Assembly: GCA_000415505.1 (NCBI GenBank)
Contig: KE354235.1
Location: 1-51,795, forward strand
Length of the DNA: 51,795 bases
Origin: Streptomyces afghaniensis 772
GTDB lineage: Bacteria > Actinomycetota > Actinomycetes > Streptomycetales > Streptomycetaceae
Reading direction: 5' to 3'
Shown: piece by piece, positions 42,343 through 50,710 of the stretch
How the letters are laid out: every line of letters begins with the position of its first letter
Position numbering within the stretch: position 1 is the stretch's first letter
Notes under the pieces: generated by a model
What the model saw: only the letters and a program-made list of their open reading frames with translations
What the model was told of the DNA's origin: nothing
Databases searched by the model: none
Translations under genes and position numbers: made by a program

Positions 42343-43935
42343 ATGATCACCGTTCGTGACGTCGACGTGCGCGTGGGCGCGCGTCTGCTGCTGTCCGGCG
42401 TGTCCTTCCACGTCTCCCCCGGCGACCGCATCGGCCTGGTCGGCCGCAACGGCGCGGGAAAGACCACCCTGTTGCACACCCTGGCGGGCACCCTGCGGCC
42501 CGCCGCCGGGACCGTCACCCGCACCGGGGACGTCGGCCATCTCCCGCAGGACTCGCGCGCGGCCGACCAATCGGTCACCGTCACCGACCGGATCCTGTCC
42601 GCGCGCGGCCTGGACCACGCTGTACGGGCGCTGCGCCGCGCCGAGGCCGCGATGGCCGACGGGACGGAGCGGTCGATGAACGCCTATGTGCGGGCCGAGG
42701 CCGAGTTCCAGACGCGCGGCGGATACGCGTCCGAGGCGGAGGCCGCCCGGGTCGCCGCCGGGGTCGGACTGCCCGCGGATCTGATGGACCGGCCGCTGCG
42801 CGCCCTGTCGGGCGGTCAGCGGCGACGCGTGGAGCTGGCCCGCATCCTTTTCGCCGGCCACGGCACGCTGCTGCTGGACGAGCCGACGAACCATCTGGAC
42901 GCGGACTCGGTCGCCTGGCTGCGCGGGTTCCTCCACAGCCACCAGGGCGGGCTCGTGATGATCAGCCACGACGCGTCCCTGCTGGCCGGCACCGTGAACC
43001 GGGTCTTCCACCTGGCCCCGGGGCGTGCCGCGCTCGACGTCCACAACACCGGCTGGGACGAGTATCTGGCCCAGCGGGACGCCGACGAGCGGCGCCGCGC
43101 CCGCGAGCGGGCGAACGCCGAGCGCAAGGCGGCGGCGTTGCACGCCCAGGCCGACAAGATGCGGGCCCGGGTGGCGACCGCGGTGGCCGCGCGGAACATG
43201 GCCCGCCGAGCCGACCGGCTGCTCGCGGACCTCGAACCGGCCCGGCGCGGCGAGAAGACGGCCAGGATCCGGCTGCCCGAGCCGGCGCCCTGTGGCCGGA
43301 TCCCGCTCGGCGCCGTCAGCCTGACCAGGTCGTACGGCGGGCAGCACGTCCTGCGGGGCGTCGACCTCGCCGTCGACCGGGGCAGCCGCCTGGTGGTGCT
43401 CGGGCCCAACGGCGCCGGAAAGACGACCCTGTTGCGGATCCTCGCCGGGCAGGACGCGCCGGACAGCGGCCGGGTGGTCCACGGGCACGGGCTGCGCCTC
43501 GGCTACTTCGCCCAGGAACACGACACGCTGGATACGGAACTGACGGTGCGTGAGCACCTGGCGGGTGCCGCCCCGCACCTCGCCGACGGTGAAGTCCGCC
43601 AGGTCCTGGGCGCGTTCCTGTTCTCCGGCGACGACGCCGGCAAGCGTGTCGGTGTCCTCTCCGGCGGCGAGAAGACCCGGCTCGCCCTGGCCGGTCTGGT
43701 GCACTCGGGCGCGAACGTGCTGCTCCTCGACGAGCCCACCAACAACCTCGACCCGGCCTCCCGTGCCGAGGTCCTGGCCGCGGTGGGCACGTACCCGGGC
43801 GCGATCGTGATGGTCACGCACGACGAGGGCGCCGTCGACGCGCTGCGGCCGGACCGGGTGCTGCTGCTGCCGGAGGCGGAGGAGGACCTGTGGAGCGACG
43901 ACTACCGGGAGTTGGTGGTGCCTGCGCACGCGTGA
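42343..43935 (+). CDS. ABC-F ATPase (ribosome-associated, antibiotic-resistance type)
   Basis: A 530-residue protein with two ABC cassettes and no membrane segment. The first has Walker A GRNGAGKTT (Lys40), LSGGQRRRVELAR and LLLDEPTNHLD. The basic linker is at about 240-310 (DADERRRARERANAERKAA). The second cassette has GPNGAGKTTLLR, LSGGEKTRLALA and LLLDEPTNNLD. Such proteins enter the ribosomal E site and protect against antibiotics or tune translation. ATG 42343 was chosen; the reading frame upstream is not conserved. A leader peptide precedes it. Confidence 0.9.
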   Translation: MITVRDVDVRVGARLLLSGVSFHVSPGDRIGLVGRNGAGKTTLLHTLAGTLRPAAGTVTRTGDVGHLPQDSRAADQSVTVTDRILSARGLDHAVRALRRAEAAMADGTERSMNAYVRAEAEFQTRGGYASEAEAARVAAGVGLPADLMDRPLRALSGGQRRRVELARILFAGHGTLLLDEPTNHLDADSVAWLRGFLHSHQGGLVMISHDASLLAGTVNRVFHLAPGRAALDVHNTGWDEYLAQRDADERRRARERANAERKAAALHAQADKMRARVATAVAARNMARRADRLLADLEPARRGEKTARIRLPEPAPCGRIPLGAVSLTRSYGGQHVLRGVDLAVDRGSRLVVLGPNGAGKTTLLRILAGQDAPDSGRVVHGHGLRLGYFAQEHDTLDTELTVREHLAGAAPHLADGEVRQVLGAFLFSGDDAGKRVGVLSGGEKTRLALAGLVHSGANVLLLDEPTNNLDPASRAEVLAAVGTYPGAIVMVTHDEGAVDALRPDRVLLLPEAEEDLWSDDYRELVVPAHA

Positions 43936-43945
43936 CCTTGCCGGT

Positions 43946-43980
43946 CCCGTCCGGCCGCCGGAAAAACGGGGCCGGACGGG
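43946..43980. terminator. Bidirectional hairpin terminator
   Basis: An 11-bp perfect stem CCCGTCCGGCC / GGCCGGACGGG lies between the convergent ABC-F and flavoprotein genes, 10 bp after the ABC-F stop. Confidence 0.8.
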
Positions 43981-44004
43981 CAGGACGGCCGGACGACCCG
44001 GAGC

Positions 44005-45435
44005 TCAGGCGTCGCGGTAGGCCTCCAGCAGCCGCAGCCACACCTCGCTGATGGTCGGGTACGAGGGGACGGCGTGCCACAGGCGGCCGATCGGGACCTG
44101 GCCAGCGACGGCGATCGTGGCGGAGTGGATGAGCTCGCCGACGCCGGGGCCGACGAGGGTCACTCCGCGCAGGATCTCGTCCTCCAGATCCACGACCATG
44201 CGGGCGCGGCCCTTGTAGCCGTCGGCGTACAGGCCCGCGCCCGCGACGGTGGACAGGTCCACGTCGACGGCCTTCACCCGGTGTCCCGCCTGCTCGGCCT
44301 CGGCGAGTGACAGGCCGACGGCCGCCGCCTCCGGGTCGGTGAAGACGACCTGGGGGACGGCGGCGTGGTCGGCGGTCGCGGCATGGGCGCCCCAGGGCTC
44401 GGCGAGGAGGGTCTCGCCGGTGGCCCGCGCGGCGATGGCTGCGCCCGCGATGCGGGCCTGGTACTTGCCCTGGTGGGTGAGGAGGGCGCGCTGGTTGACG
44501 TCGCCGACCGCGTACAGCCAGTCGTGGCCGGTGACGCGGAGGCTGTCGTCGACGTCGAGCCAGGAGCCCGGTTCCAGGCCGATCGTCTCCAGGCCGAGGT
44601 CGTCGGTGCGCGGCGCGCGGCCGGTCGCGAAGAGGATCTCGTCGGCCTCGACGCGGTCGCCGGTGTCCGTGACGGCCACGACGGTGCCGTTCTCGCGGGT
44701 CACCGATTTCACCGACGTGCCGGTGCGGACGTCGGCGCCGGCCTCGGTGAGCGCCTCGGCGACGAGTTCCCCGGCGAAGGGCTCCATCCGGGGCAGCAGG
44801 CCCTTGCCGCGCACCAGCATGGTGACCTTCGAGCCGAGGGCCTGCCAGACGGTGGCCATCTCGGTGGCGACGACGCCGCCGCCGACCACGATCAGGCGGC
44901 CGGGCACGTCCTTGGAGCTGGTGGCCTCCCGGCTGGTCCACGGCCGGACCTCGTCGAGTCCGGGCAGGCCGGGCAGCGCGGCGCGGCTGCCGGTGCAGAC
45001 GGCGACGGCGTGCCGGGCGGTCAGGACGCGGTCGCCGCCGTCCGGGCCGGTGACCGTCACCGTGCGCGGGCCGGTCAGGCGGCCGTGGCCGCGGTACAGG
45101 TCGGCGTCGATGCTGTCGAGCCATCCGACCTGCCCGTCGTCCTTCCAGTTCGAGGTGTAGTAGTCCCGGTGGGCGAGGACCGCGGACGCGTCGAGGGGGC
45201 CCTGCACCGACTGGCTCAGGCCCGGCACGCGGCGGGCGTCCGCGCGGGCGATGACCGGCCGCAGCAGGGCCTTGCTGGGCATGCACGCCCAGTACGAGCA
45301 CTCGCCGCCGACCAGTTCGCTCTCCACGACCGCGGTGGTCAGACCGGCCGCGCGGGTGCGGTCGGCGACGTTCTCCCCCACGGGCCCGGCCCCGAGCACC
45401 ACGACGTCGTACGCGTTGGTTTCCGTTTCCGTCAT
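44005..45435 (-). CDS. Pyridine nucleotide-disulfide oxidoreductase
   Basis: A 476-residue flavoprotein of the class I disulfide reductase family. The FAD motif is VVLGAGPVGENVA. The redox-active pair is GGECSYWACMPSK, keeping the C-x4-C spacing. The NAD(P) motif is VVGGGVVATEMATVW and FAD motif 2 is WLYAVGDVNQRALL. The dimerisation domain ends with HAVPSYPTISEVWLRLLEAY, keeping the His. Its layout resembles mercuric/dihydrolipoamide reductases, but the electron acceptor is unknown. It is divergent from thioredoxin. Confidence 0.88.
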   Translation of the reverse strand: MTETETNAYDVVVLGAGPVGENVADRTRAAGLTTAVVESELVGGECSYWACMPSKALLRPVIARADARRVPGLSQSVQGPLDASAVLAHRDYYTSNWKDDGQVGWLDSIDADLYRGHGRLTGPRTVTVTGPDGGDRVLTARHAVAVCTGSRAALPGLPGLDEVRPWTSREATSSKDVPGRLIVVGGGVVATEMATVWQALGSKVTMLVRGKGLLPRMEPFAGELVAEALTEAGADVRTGTSVKSVTRENGTVVAVTDTGDRVEADEILFATGRAPRTDDLGLETIGLEPGSWLDVDDSLRVTGHDWLYAVGDVNQRALLTHQGKYQARIAGAAIAARATGETLLAEPWGAHAATADHAAVPQVVFTDPEAAAVGLSLAEAEQAGHRVKAVDVDLSTVAGAGLYADGYKGRARMVVDLEDEILRGVTLVGPGVGELIHSATIAVAGQVPIGRLWHAVPSYPTISEVWLRLLEAYRDA

Positions 45436-45553
45436 GAGGTCAGTCTGGTGGGTGGTGTGCGCCCTGGCCACACGGGTAGGGGCGCGGAATACGTACCAGG
45501 TCGGCCGTGTTGTGCCGACGGCTTGACCCACACCAGGAAGAGGGATTTACGCC

Positions 45554-45946
45554 ATGAGCAGCACCGTGGAGCTCACCAAGGAGAACTTCGACCAGACGGT
45601 CACGGACAACGAGTTCGTCCTGATCGACTTCTGGGCGTCCTGGTGCGGGCCGTGCAAGCAGTTCGCGCCGGTCTACGAGAAGGCGGCGGAGGAGAACCCG
45701 GACCTCGTGTTCGGCAAGGTGGACACCGAGGCCCAGCCGGAGCTGGCCGCGGCCTTCGGTATCCAGTCGATTCCGACGCTGATGATCGTCCGTGACCAGG
45801 TCGCCGTGTTCGCCCAGCCGGGCGCCCTGCCCGAGGCCGCCCTGACGGACGTCATCGGGCAGGCCCGCAACCTCGACATGGACGAGGTCCGCAAGGCGAT
45901 CGCCGAGCAGCAGGCCCAGGAGGGCCAGCAGGCGCCGCAGGGCTAG
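45554..45946 (+). CDS. trxA: Thioredoxin
   Basis: A 130-residue thioredoxin with the active site FWASWCGPCKQF at about residue 30 and cis-Pro in QSIPTLMIV. A Gln-rich C-terminal extension of about 20 residues (EQQAQEGQQAPQG) is unusual in length. It reduces cytosolic disulfides. GAAGAGGG precedes the ATG. Its TAG stop overlaps the convergent aldehyde dehydrogenase stop in one CTAG. Confidence 0.92.
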   Translation: MSSTVELTKENFDQTVTDNEFVLIDFWASWCGPCKQFAPVYEKAAEENPDLVFGKVDTEAQPELAAAFGIQSIPTLMIVRDQVAVFAQPGALPEAALTDVIGQARNLDMDEVRKAIAEQQAQEGQQAPQG

Positions 45947-47379
45947 AACGGATACGGAGCCACGTCTCCGCGTACCGTCGTCCAGCGCAGTTCGGTGAAG
46001 GCCTCCAGGTTGGCCTCGCCGCCGAAGCGGGCGCCGGTGCCGGAGGCGGCGACTCCGCCGAAGGGTGCCACGGCTTCGTCGTTGACGGTCTGGTCGTTGA
46101 TGTGGACGATGCCGGTCGGTATGCGCTCGGCGAGGTCCAGGCCGCGGGCCGTATCGCGGGTGACGATGCCCAGGGAGAGTCCGTAGTGGCTCTGCGCGGC
46201 CAGGGCCGCCGCCTCGTCGGGCGTGGTGAAGGAGCGTACGGGCGCCACGGGCCCGAAGACCTCCTCCGTGTAAGCCGGGGTGTGGTCGCCGACGTGGGCG
46301 AGGACCGTGGGCCGGTAGAAGAGCCGGTCGTGGGTGCCGCCCGCGGCGAGTTTGGCGCCCGCGGCCTTGCTGGACTCGACCAGGCCGCTGATCTTGGCGA
46401 GCTGGCCGGAGTCGATGATCGGGCCCAGGTGAACCTGTTCGCGGTACGGGTCGCCGACGGCGAGCGAGTCGGCCTTGGCGGCGAGCCGCTCGACGTACTC
46501 GTCGTACAGGGACGCGTGCACCAGGTGGCGTCCGGTCGTCATGCAGATCTGGCCCTGGTGGAAGAAGGAGCCCCAGGCGGCGGTGGAGATCACCGCGTCG
46601 AGGTCGGCGTCCGCCAGCACGATCATGGCCGAGTTGCCGCCGAGTTCCAGGTGGGCCCGCTTGAGGTGGCGGCCGGCGGCCTCGCCCACGGCCCGCCCGG
46701 CGGGGGTGGAGCCGGTGAAGGAGATGACCGGCACGCGCGGGTCGGCGACCAGGGCCTGTCCGGCGTCCGGGCCGCCGGGGAGCACGTGCAGCAGGTCCTG
46801 CGGCAGGCCCGCGGCGGCGAAGACCGCGGCGAGGGACAGTCCTCCGCAGACGGCGGTGCGCGGATCCGGCTTGAGGACGACCGCGTTGCCGAGGGCCAGG
46901 GCCGGTGCGACGGAGCGGATGGACAGGATCAGCGGGGCGTTGAACGGGGAGATCACTCCCACCACACCGGCGGGGACGCGGCGCGTGTACGACAGGCGCG
47001 GCGCCTCGCTGGGCAGGACCTGTCCGGCCGGGCGGGAGGCGAGTGCGGCGGCCTCGTAGCACTCCTGGGCGGCGACGTGCAGTTCGAAGTCGGCCTTGCC
47101 GGGAACGGAACCGGACTCGCGGACGAGCCATTCGCGCAGTTCGGCGGCGTGTGCCGTGAACAGGTCGCCGGCCCTGCGGAGCACGGCGGCCCGGGCGAAG
47201 TGCGGGGCGCGGGCCCACTCGAGCTGGGCGGCGGCGGCCCTCTCGGCGGCGGCCCCGACGTCCTCGGGGCCGGCGAGGGCGAGGGCGCCGAGGGCTTGGC
47301 CGGTGGCGGGCTCGGTGACGGTGTACCCGGGGCCCGTCAGGGTCTGGGGCTGCCAGGTCCTGGTGTCGAGCAACGGCAT
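45943..47379 (-). CDS. Aldehyde dehydrogenase (benzaldehyde dehydrogenase-like)
   Basis: A 478-residue NAD(P)-dependent aldehyde dehydrogenase. It has ISPFNAPLILSIRSVAPALALGN, SFTGSTPAGRAVGEAAG, LELGGNSAM and the catalytic Cys in HQGQICMTTGRHLV. It ends with the typical NLEAFTELRWTTVRGD. The His-Gln-Gly-Gln-Ile-Cys form resembles aromatic-aldehyde and vanillin dehydrogenases. GGAGAG lies 6 nt before the ATG, next to the palindrome CCGATCGATCGG (47389-47400). Confidence 0.9.
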   Translation of the reverse strand: MPLLDTRTWQPQTLTGPGYTVTEPATGQALGALALAGPEDVGAAAERAAAAQLEWARAPHFARAAVLRRAGDLFTAHAAELREWLVRESGSVPGKADFELHVAAQECYEAAALASRPAGQVLPSEAPRLSYTRRVPAGVVGVISPFNAPLILSIRSVAPALALGNAVVLKPDPRTAVCGGLSLAAVFAAAGLPQDLLHVLPGGPDAGQALVADPRVPVISFTGSTPAGRAVGEAAGRHLKRAHLELGGNSAMIVLADADLDAVISTAAWGSFFHQGQICMTTGRHLVHASLYDEYVERLAAKADSLAVGDPYREQVHLGPIIDSGQLAKISGLVESSKAAGAKLAAGGTHDRLFYRPTVLAHVGDHTPAYTEEVFGPVAPVRSFTTPDEAAALAAQSHYGLSLGIVTRDTARGLDLAERIPTGIVHINDQTVNDEAVAPFGGVAASGTGARFGGEANLEAFTELRWTTVRGDVAPYPF

Positions 47380-47388
47380 GACGGCTCT

Positions 47389-47541
47389 CCGATCGATCGG
47401 TCACCGGCTGACGGGGTGAGCGGAACTCCCGTGAGTGCGCGGCCGGTTCGGCGGTCACATGGCGGGACGCGCCGCCCGGGCCGCAGCCGTGCGTGCCGCG
47501 GCGGCGTCGGTACGCGTCCCCGTTTTGTTGAGCATGCAACA
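47389..47541 (-). promoter_or_regulatory. Candidate operators upstream of the aldehyde dehydrogenase
   Basis: Two dyads are seen: CCGATCGATCGG (47389-47400), which overlaps the ribosome site, and TGTTGAGCATGCAACA (47526-47541), with 5-bp TGTTG/CAACA arms of a GntR-like look. A minus-strand TAGGAT (47541-47546) beside the second could be a -10, giving a leader of about 150 nt. Confidence 0.35.
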
Positions 47542-47714
47542 TCCTAGTCATGTCGCGGGCCGACGAGCGGCCGACCCGGCCTCCGCGGGGGCCGCGCGGT
47601 CCGGATCAGTGCCCCGATCCGGATCGGGGCCACGCGAACCGATCGGCGATCCCGAGCGGCTGCCGAGGGGCAACCGCAGAACCCCGACTGTGACCGCGGG
47701 ATCCCGAGCTGGTG

Positions 47715-47903
47715 GCCACGCGAACCCCGCCCATCGCCACGCGAACCCCGCCGATCGCCGCGCGACCCTGACCGGCTGCCCCGCGACCCCGACCGGCTGT
47801 CAAGCGAAGCCGAGTGGTCGCCGCGCGATGCCGAGTGGTGGCCGCGTGAAGCAATCCGCCGCCCCCGCCAACTCGACCGGCTACCACGCGAACCCGAGCA
47901 GGG
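47715..47903. repeat. Degenerate 21-bp tandem repeat, nine units
   Basis: Nine successive 21-bp units start at 47715, 47736, 47757, 47778, 47799, 47820, 47841, 47862 and 47883. The core is GCC-NCGCGAACCCCGNCCG. Units 1-2 and 3-4 are most alike; outer ones have diverged. There are no unique spacers, so it is not CRISPR. Confidence 0.75.
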
Positions 47904-48015
47904 GGCCCAGGCGAACCAACCCGCCGCCACCCCAACCCGATCGGCCACCAGCGAACCGACCGGCTGCCGTGCGAACCGGCCGGCCGCCACTGAGCCGCAC
48001 CCGGCACGGCCGGCC

Positions 48016-48101
48016 AGGGCCTGTCGTTTGGATCAGGTCGCAGGAAATCGGCAGCGCGTGCCAGGCCCCGCGTCTGCGGGGTGATCCAAACGACAGGCCC
48101 T
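48016..48101. repeat. MITE-like element with perfect 20-bp terminal inverted repeats
   Basis: The arms at 48016-48035 (AGGGCCTGTCGTTTGGATCA) and 48082-48101 are exact reverse complements, enclosing 46 bp. The right end supplies part of the LacI gene's stop codon. No clear target duplication was found. It could also act as a strong terminator for the LacI gene. Confidence 0.75.
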
Positions 48102-49149
48102 AGCTCGACTCGCGGTGCAGCACCGTCGCGCCCAGCACCTTGTGCGTCTCGGGCTCGGTGCCGGGCTTGCGCACGGCGCGGTGGACCAGTTCGGCGAGTT
48201 CACGGCCGGAGGGCAGTTCCAGGCGGACCGTGCTGAGCCGCGGCCGCAGCAGCCGGCCGAGCATCAGATCGTCGGCGCCGATCACGGCCGTCTCCTCGGG
48301 GATGCGGATGCCCTCGTCCTTCAGGGCCCGCATGAGCAGCATCGCGTACTCGTCGTTGTAGGTGAACACGGCGTCCAGGCCGAGGCTCCGCCAGCGGGCG
48401 GCGAGGTGCGCGGCGGCCTCCTCGTCGTACGCGAGGGGCAGTTCGGTCACGGTGGCGTCGGTGCCCCGCACGGACTGGCGCACACCGTCGAGCCGGGGCG
48501 CGGAGAACGCCTCCAGGCCGGGTTCCTGCGGGACGACGACGCCGATGCGGCGCCTGCCCCGGTCGTAGAGGTGAGCGCCCGCGCTGTGGCCGACCACGTC
48601 GTGGTCCATGAGCAGGGCGTGCGCACCCTCGATGGTCTCGGGGCCGAGGGTGACGACGGCACGCGCCCCCGAGCGCTTGAGCACCGCCACCCCCCGCGGA
48701 CCGAGCCCGGAGCCGGGCACGAGCACGGCCACGGGCCGCAACTCGGCCCAGGCGCGGGCGGCTTCGTCGCCGTGCGGGCCGCCGGTGCCGTACTGAACCA
48801 CCGTGTAGTCCAGGCTGCCGAGCGCGCCCTGGAGGTCGGTGAGGAACCGGCTGTAGAGCGGGCCGACGGGGAAGGTCGGCGCGGGGATCAGGACCATACG
48901 GCTGTGCCCGGCGCGCAGGCTGCGGGCCGCCGCGTGCGGGACGTACCCGAGTTCCTTCGCGGCCTCGTGGACCCGGCGGCGGGTGGGCTCGCTGATCCGT
49001 ACGGCGCTGGTGTTGTTGAGGACGTAGGAGACGGTCGCGCGCGAGACGCCGGCCAGGCGGGCCACATCGGCGCTCGTGGGCACGGAGCGCAACGGTGCGG
49101 GCGACGGGGGCGCGGGCGTTTTGGGTATCTGCACCATGACGTACGGCAT
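48100..49149 (-). CDS. LacI-family transcriptional regulator
   Basis: A 349-residue repressor. The DNA-binding region TSADVARLAGVSRATVSYVLNNTSAVRISEPTRRRVHEAAKELGY is canonical, and a LacI/GalR-type periplasmic-binding fold follows (VIGADDLMLGRLLRPRLSTV). The ligand is probably a sugar or nucleoside, but no sugar genes are adjacent. The start is uncertain: ATG 49149 (MPYVMVQIP) or 49137. A Pro-rich stretch of about 20 residues precedes the helix-turn-helix. The stop codon abuts the inverted-repeat element. Confidence 0.85.
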   Translation of the reverse strand: MPYVMVQIPKTPAPPSPAPLRSVPTSADVARLAGVSRATVSYVLNNTSAVRISEPTRRRVHEAAKELGYVPHAAARSLRAGHSRMVLIPAPTFPVGPLYSRFLTDLQGALGSLDYTVVQYGTGGPHGDEAARAWAELRPVAVLVPGSGLGPRGVAVLKRSGARAVVTLGPETIEGAHALLMDHDVVGHSAGAHLYDRGRRRIGVVVPQEPGLEAFSAPRLDGVRQSVRGTDATVTELPLAYDEEAAAHLAARWRSLGLDAVFTYNDEYAMLLMRALKDEGIRIPEETAVIGADDLMLGRLLRPRLSTVRLELPSGRELAELVHRAVRKPGTEPETHKVLGATVLHRESS

Positions 49150-49231
49150 CTTGGCAGAAGCCCCAATGCGCCTGTCGGGCGGGGGAGTTGTGTGGAAGCC
49201 GTGAGCGGTCACGGGAGCCCCGGACGGACGC

Positions 49232-49900
49232 TCAGCCGCCCGTGGCCGTGCCCGTCACCCGGTCGACGAGGTCGACCCAGGCGTCCTCCAGTCGGGCCAT
49301 GGGTATCCCGCACTGCCTGGTCAGGTGGTGGATCAGCGCCGGGTCGAGCTGGCCCATCAGCGTGTGGGAGAGCAGTTCGCAGTCCGCTTCCGGGACGGCC
49401 TGCCGCAGCAGCATGGCCACGTGGTGGCGCAGCACCCGGCGGGGCGGGGCGGTGAAGCGGCGACTGGCGCCCGGCTCGGCCGCCAGTTGCAGCTCCAGTT
49501 CGTCGGCCGAGCGGCGCAGCATCGCGCGGCCGAACGCGCGCAGCCGCTCCACGGGCGGCGCTCCGGGCCCGAGCGGCGGCGGCCCGGCGAGGAACGCGGC
49601 CTGGAACTTCTTCTCCGAGTGGTCCAGCAGCGCCGTCAGCAGGCCGGTGCGGTCGCCGAACCGGCGGAAGACCGTGCCCTTGCCCACACAGGCTTCGGCG
49701 GCCACCGCCTCCATCGTGACGGCGTCCGCGCCGCGCTCCGCCACCAGCCGCGCCGCGGCCTCCAGCAGCCGCGCCCGGTTGCGCGCGGCGTCGGCCCGCA
49801 GGCACGGCTCGTCGGGCTCCAGGGCGGTGCCCAGCTGGAGCAGCTCGGGGTGGCCGACGGACTCCTGGGGCGTCGGGAAGGGGGGCGGGACGGTGGACAT
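49232..49900 (-). CDS. TetR-family repressor of the divergent FMN reductase
   Basis: A 222-residue TetR protein with an atypically long N-terminal segment (about 40 residues) before the helix-turn-helix ARLVAERGADAVTMEAVAAEACVGKGTVFRRFGDRTGLLTALL. A -10-like TACGCT lies 6 nt before ATG 49900, suggesting a leaderless transcript. Two dyads in the divergent region are its likely operators. The Phe-Arg-Arg-Phe variant at the end of the recognition region matches a subgroup that controls quinone/azo reductases. Confidence 0.87.
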   Translation of the reverse strand: MSTVPPPFPTPQESVGHPELLQLGTALEPDEPCLRADAARNRARLLEAAARLVAERGADAVTMEAVAAEACVGKGTVFRRFGDRTGLLTALLDHSEKKFQAAFLAGPPPLGPGAPPVERLRAFGRAMLRRSADELELQLAAEPGASRRFTAPPRRVLRHHVAMLLRQAVPEADCELLSHTLMGQLDPALIHHLTRQCGIPMARLEDAWVDLVDRVTGTATGG

Positions 49901-49906
49901 GAAGCC

Positions 49907-49980
49907 AGCGTAAAGCATCGGGAACAAAACTGGACCGCGGTCCGGTTAGGATGCTAGAACATTAAACGGACCCCGGTCCG
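49907..49980. promoter_or_regulatory. Two TetR operators between repressor and FMN reductase
   Basis: GGACCGCGGTCC (49932-49943, perfect) and CGGACC-CC-GGTCCG (49967-49980) have centres 36 bp apart. The first overlaps the expected -35 region of the TetR gene, whose -10 TACGCT is the complement of 49907-49912. TAGGAT (49947-49952) is a possible -10 for the reductase. Confidence 0.65.
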
Positions 49981-50030
49981 GATCGTAACGGCAGTGTTTC
50001 GGAGCCGTTCTTCACTACGTGGGAGTCAGC

Positions 50031-50594
50031 ATGTCTGTTCGTATCCTCGCCCTCGTCGGCAGCCTTCGCGCCGGTTCGCACAACCGCCAGCTCGCCGAGG
50101 CCGCGGTCAAGCTCGCCCCCGAGGGTGCGGAGGTGTCGCTGTTCGAGGGGCTGGCGGAGATCCCCTTCTACAACGAGGACATCGACGTCGAGGGCAGCGT
50201 TCCGGCCGCCGCCGCGAAGCTGCGCGAGGCCGCCAACGCCGCCGACGGCCTGCTCCTGTTCACGCCCGAGTACAACGGCACCATCCCGGCCGTCCTGAAG
50301 AACGCCATCGACTGGCTGTCCCGCCCGTACGGTGCCGGTGCCCTCAGCGGCAAGCCGGTCGCCGTGGTCGGCACCGCGTTCGGCCAGTACGGCGGTGTCT
50401 GGGCGCACGACGAGACCCGCAAGTCCGTGGGCGTGGCCGGCGGCAAGGTGCTGGAGGACGTCAAGCTGTCCATCCCCGGCTCGATGACCCGCTTCGCCGA
50501 GACGCACCCGGCCGACGACGCCGAGGTCGCCGCGCAGCTGACGGAGGTCGTCGCCCGCCTGCACGGCCACGCCACGGAGCCGGCCGCAGCCTGA
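50031..50594 (+). CDS. NADPH-dependent FMN reductase
   Basis: A 187-residue flavodoxin-fold reductase. The FMN phosphate loop is GSLRAGSHNRQLAEA and the signature FTPEYNGTIPAVLKNAIDWLSRPYG is intact. It reduces quinones, azo compounds or chromate with two electrons. It is divergent from its probable TetR repressor, so it should be induced by electrophiles. A short GGGAG precedes the ATG. Confidence 0.9.
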   Translation: MSVRILALVGSLRAGSHNRQLAEAAVKLAPEGAEVSLFEGLAEIPFYNEDIDVEGSVPAAAAKLREAANAADGLLLFTPEYNGTIPAVLKNAIDWLSRPYGAGALSGKPVAVVGTAFGQYGGVWAHDETRKSVGVAGGKVLEDVKLSIPGSMTRFAETHPADDAEVAAQLTEVVARLHGHATEPAAA

Positions 50595-50615
50595 CCCGTT
50601 CACGCGCGGTGCCAC

Positions 50616-50651
50616 GGAGGGGCCGAGGCCGTCGCCGGCCACGGCCCCTCC
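50616..50651. terminator. Hairpin terminator between FMN reductase and XdhC genes
   Basis: 15-bp arms with one mismatch, GGAGGGGCCGAGGCC (50616-50630) and its complement at 50637-50651, with the 6-nt loop GTCGCC. It serves the convergent genes on both sides. Confidence 0.75.
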
Positions 50652-50710
50652 GGCATGTCGCCGGGTCCGGCATGTCCCCGGCTTCGGCTTGTCGGCGGTG
50701 TGGTCGCCGC

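Larger units (their letters stand above)
47380..48099. other. 720-bp intergenic stretch with repeats, no supported gene
   Basis: It holds the aldehyde dehydrogenase upstream region, a 21-bp tandem repeat array (47715-47903) and most of a MITE-like inverted repeat (48016-48101). Long open frames on both strands here are low-complexity translations of the repeats and lack ribosome sites or family similarity. Confidence 0.6.

Noticed and set aside
47715-47903. CRISPR array
   Set aside because: The units are contiguous with no unique spacers and no cas genes are present.
47435-48103. Open frames on both strands through the 21-bp repeat region
   Set aside because: They translate as low-complexity heptapeptides, lack ribosome sites and show no family pattern.
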